Below, one piece after another: positions 5,149 to 5,566 of a stretch of 5,566 bases of DNA. The DNA is from an uncultured Aliterella sp. (GTDB lineage Bacteria > Cyanobacteriota > Cyanobacteriia > Cyanobacteriales > Chroococcidiopsidaceae). The position numbers and the translations under genes are program-made. The stretch's first letter is position 1. Every line of letters starts with the position of its first letter. The DNA lies in NCBI GenBank assembly GCA_905479905.1, contig CAJQOK010000114.1, forward strand, positions 1-5,566. The letters are read 5' to 3'. Below the pieces are notes generated by a model, which had not been told where the DNA came from, searched no databases, and worked only from the letters and a program-made list of their open reading frames with translations.

Positions 5149-5566
5149 ACACTAGCCGATAACCTTCTCCAGGAATGGCAGTAAAGTTAAAAAATATATC
5201 TTTCTTCAAGATACTTAAGAGATACGATCACACCGTTGTCTCATAATCAAAAAGCTCACCACACGCTACTGCTAAACAATTTGCACCTAAGCAAGGCTTG
5301 GTAGTCACCCATTGTTGCCCCGAAATGCGATATTTGTATAACTTCAGGTATATTGTATGCTTCACAACGGTGTCCAATCGCTCTGCCATTTCGCTTTGGG
5401 TTTTATCCCCATGAACTTCAACAACAGACCTCCACAATCATCAATGATTGGTAGGTTTTGTTAAGATCGGTGTCGGGTTTTAGGAGTGTTGTCGATAGCC
5501 TTGGGATTCTGCCGCCAGAAATTTAAGCTCAATTAGGTTATTAAATTCAGCTTAATGAATATAACT
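5149..5566. other. Region without a convincing gene
   Basis: One minus-strand ORF (5437-5228, 69 codons, TTG start) is open here. Its first part, 'VVEVHGDKTQSEMAERL', resembles the N-terminal helix-turn-helix stretch of another IS630-type transposase. The rest, with 'PCLGANCLAVACGELFDYE', I do not recognise, and there is no ribosome-binding site. A short 6-bp hairpin (5197-5213) is present but lacks a terminator T tract. There are no HIP1 sites. It may be further decayed IS sequence. Confidence 0.3.

Noticed and set aside
5197..5213. TATCTT / AAGATA hairpin as a terminator
   Set aside because: The stem is short and AT-rich, without a following T run.

Overview
The window looks cyanobacterial. 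The left 2.8 kb carries four exact copies of the HIP1 octamer GCGATCGC (64-71, 975-982, 1508-1515, 2691-2698), and the recognisable proteins are of cyanobacterial type. The right half has no HIP1 copy and is built of decayed insertion sequences (IS).

Left region (1-2264), resident genes on the minus strand: the first 25 codons of a pyridoxamine-phosphate-oxidase-like / general-stress-protein-26-like gene, then arsS (radical SAM, arsenosugar biosynthesis) and, upstream of it, arsM (arsenite methyltransferase of the arsenosugar type). arsM and arsS are 60 bp apart and probably form one transcript. ArsM would methylate arsenite and ArsS would add the 5'-deoxyadenosyl group to the methylated product. 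That makes a two-enzyme arsenosugar detoxification cassette.

Middle (2265-2995): two broken minus-strand genes. One is an NADPH-dependent FMN reductase with two frameshifts and no clear start codon. The other is the last 30 codons of an OmpR-type response regulator, cut off where IS-derived sequence begins.

Right region (2996-5148), an IS graveyard on the plus strand: an IS5-family (DDE_4-type) transposase, truncated at its 5' end, is split by a 1279-bp IS630-family element (3410-4688). This element has 29-bp imperfect terminal inverted repeats and is flanked by TTA on both sides. The IS5 reading frame resumes exactly after it, then stops abruptly at about 4861 and is followed by the 3' part of an IS1-like transposase. 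None of these transposases is intact. The last 400 bases hold one weak ORF and nothing else I recognise.

The most unusual signal is a 38-nt hairpin core (about 42 nt with conserved edges), present three times and only inside the transposase remnants. One copy is in the IS5 gene and two are in the IS630 gene. One IS630 copy sits inside an older related palindrome, splitting its perfect 11-bp arms. The copies keep their stems by paired changes, are free of stops in the host frame, and appear to have added a multiple of three bases. This resembles a palindromic repeat that inserts into coding sequence and is tolerated as a peptide insert. The IS5 remnant also carries a canonical A_AAA_AAC slippery heptamer exactly where a -1 shift is needed to join its two halves.
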